Part shown: piece after piece, positions 63,908 to 64,000 of the stretch
Layout of the letters: every line of letters starts with the position of its first letter
Position numbering within the stretch: position 1 is the first letter of the stretch
DNA from: Scatophagus argus
Taxonomy: Eukaryota; Chordata; Actinopteri; Scatophagidae
Assembly: GCF_020382885.2 (NCBI RefSeq)
Contig: NC_058506.1
Coordinates: 23,224,818 to 23,288,817, forward strand
Direction: 5' to 3'
Length of the DNA: 64,000 nucleotides
Notes under the pieces: generated by a model
The model's input: the letters and a program-made list of their open reading frames with translations, nothing else
Database searches by the model: none
Told to the model about the DNA's origin: nothing
Translations under genes and position numbers: made by a program

Positions 63908-64000
63908 ATATTTTAAAAGTTATTTTTCCAACTTGGAATCATATCCAGAATACAACAGCCTGACAAATAAATAAATAAAAACAGATGAAAGCAAAAGCAC

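Larger units (their letters stand above)
58615..64000. repeat. tandem array unit D (partial, mosaic)
   Basis: Fourth copy, cut by the window edge. From 58615 to about 61070 it looks the same as unit C. From there through the receptor and 3' flank it is visibly diverged, with a 60-70 bp deletion near 62098, a longer A-run near 63460 and a 270-bp insertion at 63638. Confidence 0.93.

Overview
The window is teleost (ray-finned fish) chromosomal DNA, most likely from a percomorph. The genes have introns with GT-AG junctions. The spacers are AT-rich and full of typical fish retroposons: L2-, Rex- and RTE-like LINE tails, tRNA-derived SINEs, hAT MITEs and Tc1 relics. Microsatellites are frequent, and nothing bacterial or organellar is visible.

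Left part (1-4.3 kb): repeats only. These are a possible LTR end, the 3' end of a jockey-superfamily LINE on the minus strand, an L2-type LINE tail on the plus strand, a dispersed fish repeat and a hAT-type MITE.

4.37-22.8 kb, minus strand: a complete gene for an organic anion transporter of the SLCO/OATP family. I reconstructed 14 coding exons by eye with matching phases throughout (1977 nt, 658 residues). The best family match from memory is SLCO2B1 (OATP2B1). A possible 5' noncoding exon lies near 25.2 kb. The introns carry a hAT transposon with 8-bp target duplications, a hAT MITE with perfect target duplications, a Tc1 transposase relic, a palindromic MITE and a SINE.

25-33 kb: no gene seen. 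The stretch holds nested or fused LINE pieces (an L2-like element with a 2A-like NVHPNPGP motif beside a second LINE) and unassigned AT-rich DNA.

33-64 kb, plus strand: an odorant receptor cluster. Two distinct intact single-exon receptors (33020 and 35802) are followed by a broken receptor (40070-40900). After that comes a tandem array with a 5915-bp unit. Units A, B and C each encode an identical 307-residue receptor. Unit D encodes a 309-residue relative and runs off the right edge. Each unit also carries a receptor promoter module (homeodomain site, EBF/Olf-1-like core, TATA box, short leader exon with a splice donor), a decayed second copy of that module, a GC-rich block of unknown nature and a LINE fragment.

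The transporter and the receptors are divergently oriented and have no obvious functional link. The pairing resembles mammalian SLCO2B1 beside OR2AT4. The main biological story is very recent array growth of one receptor, with visible unequal exchange, mosaic copies and a receptor pseudogene cut at the array edge.
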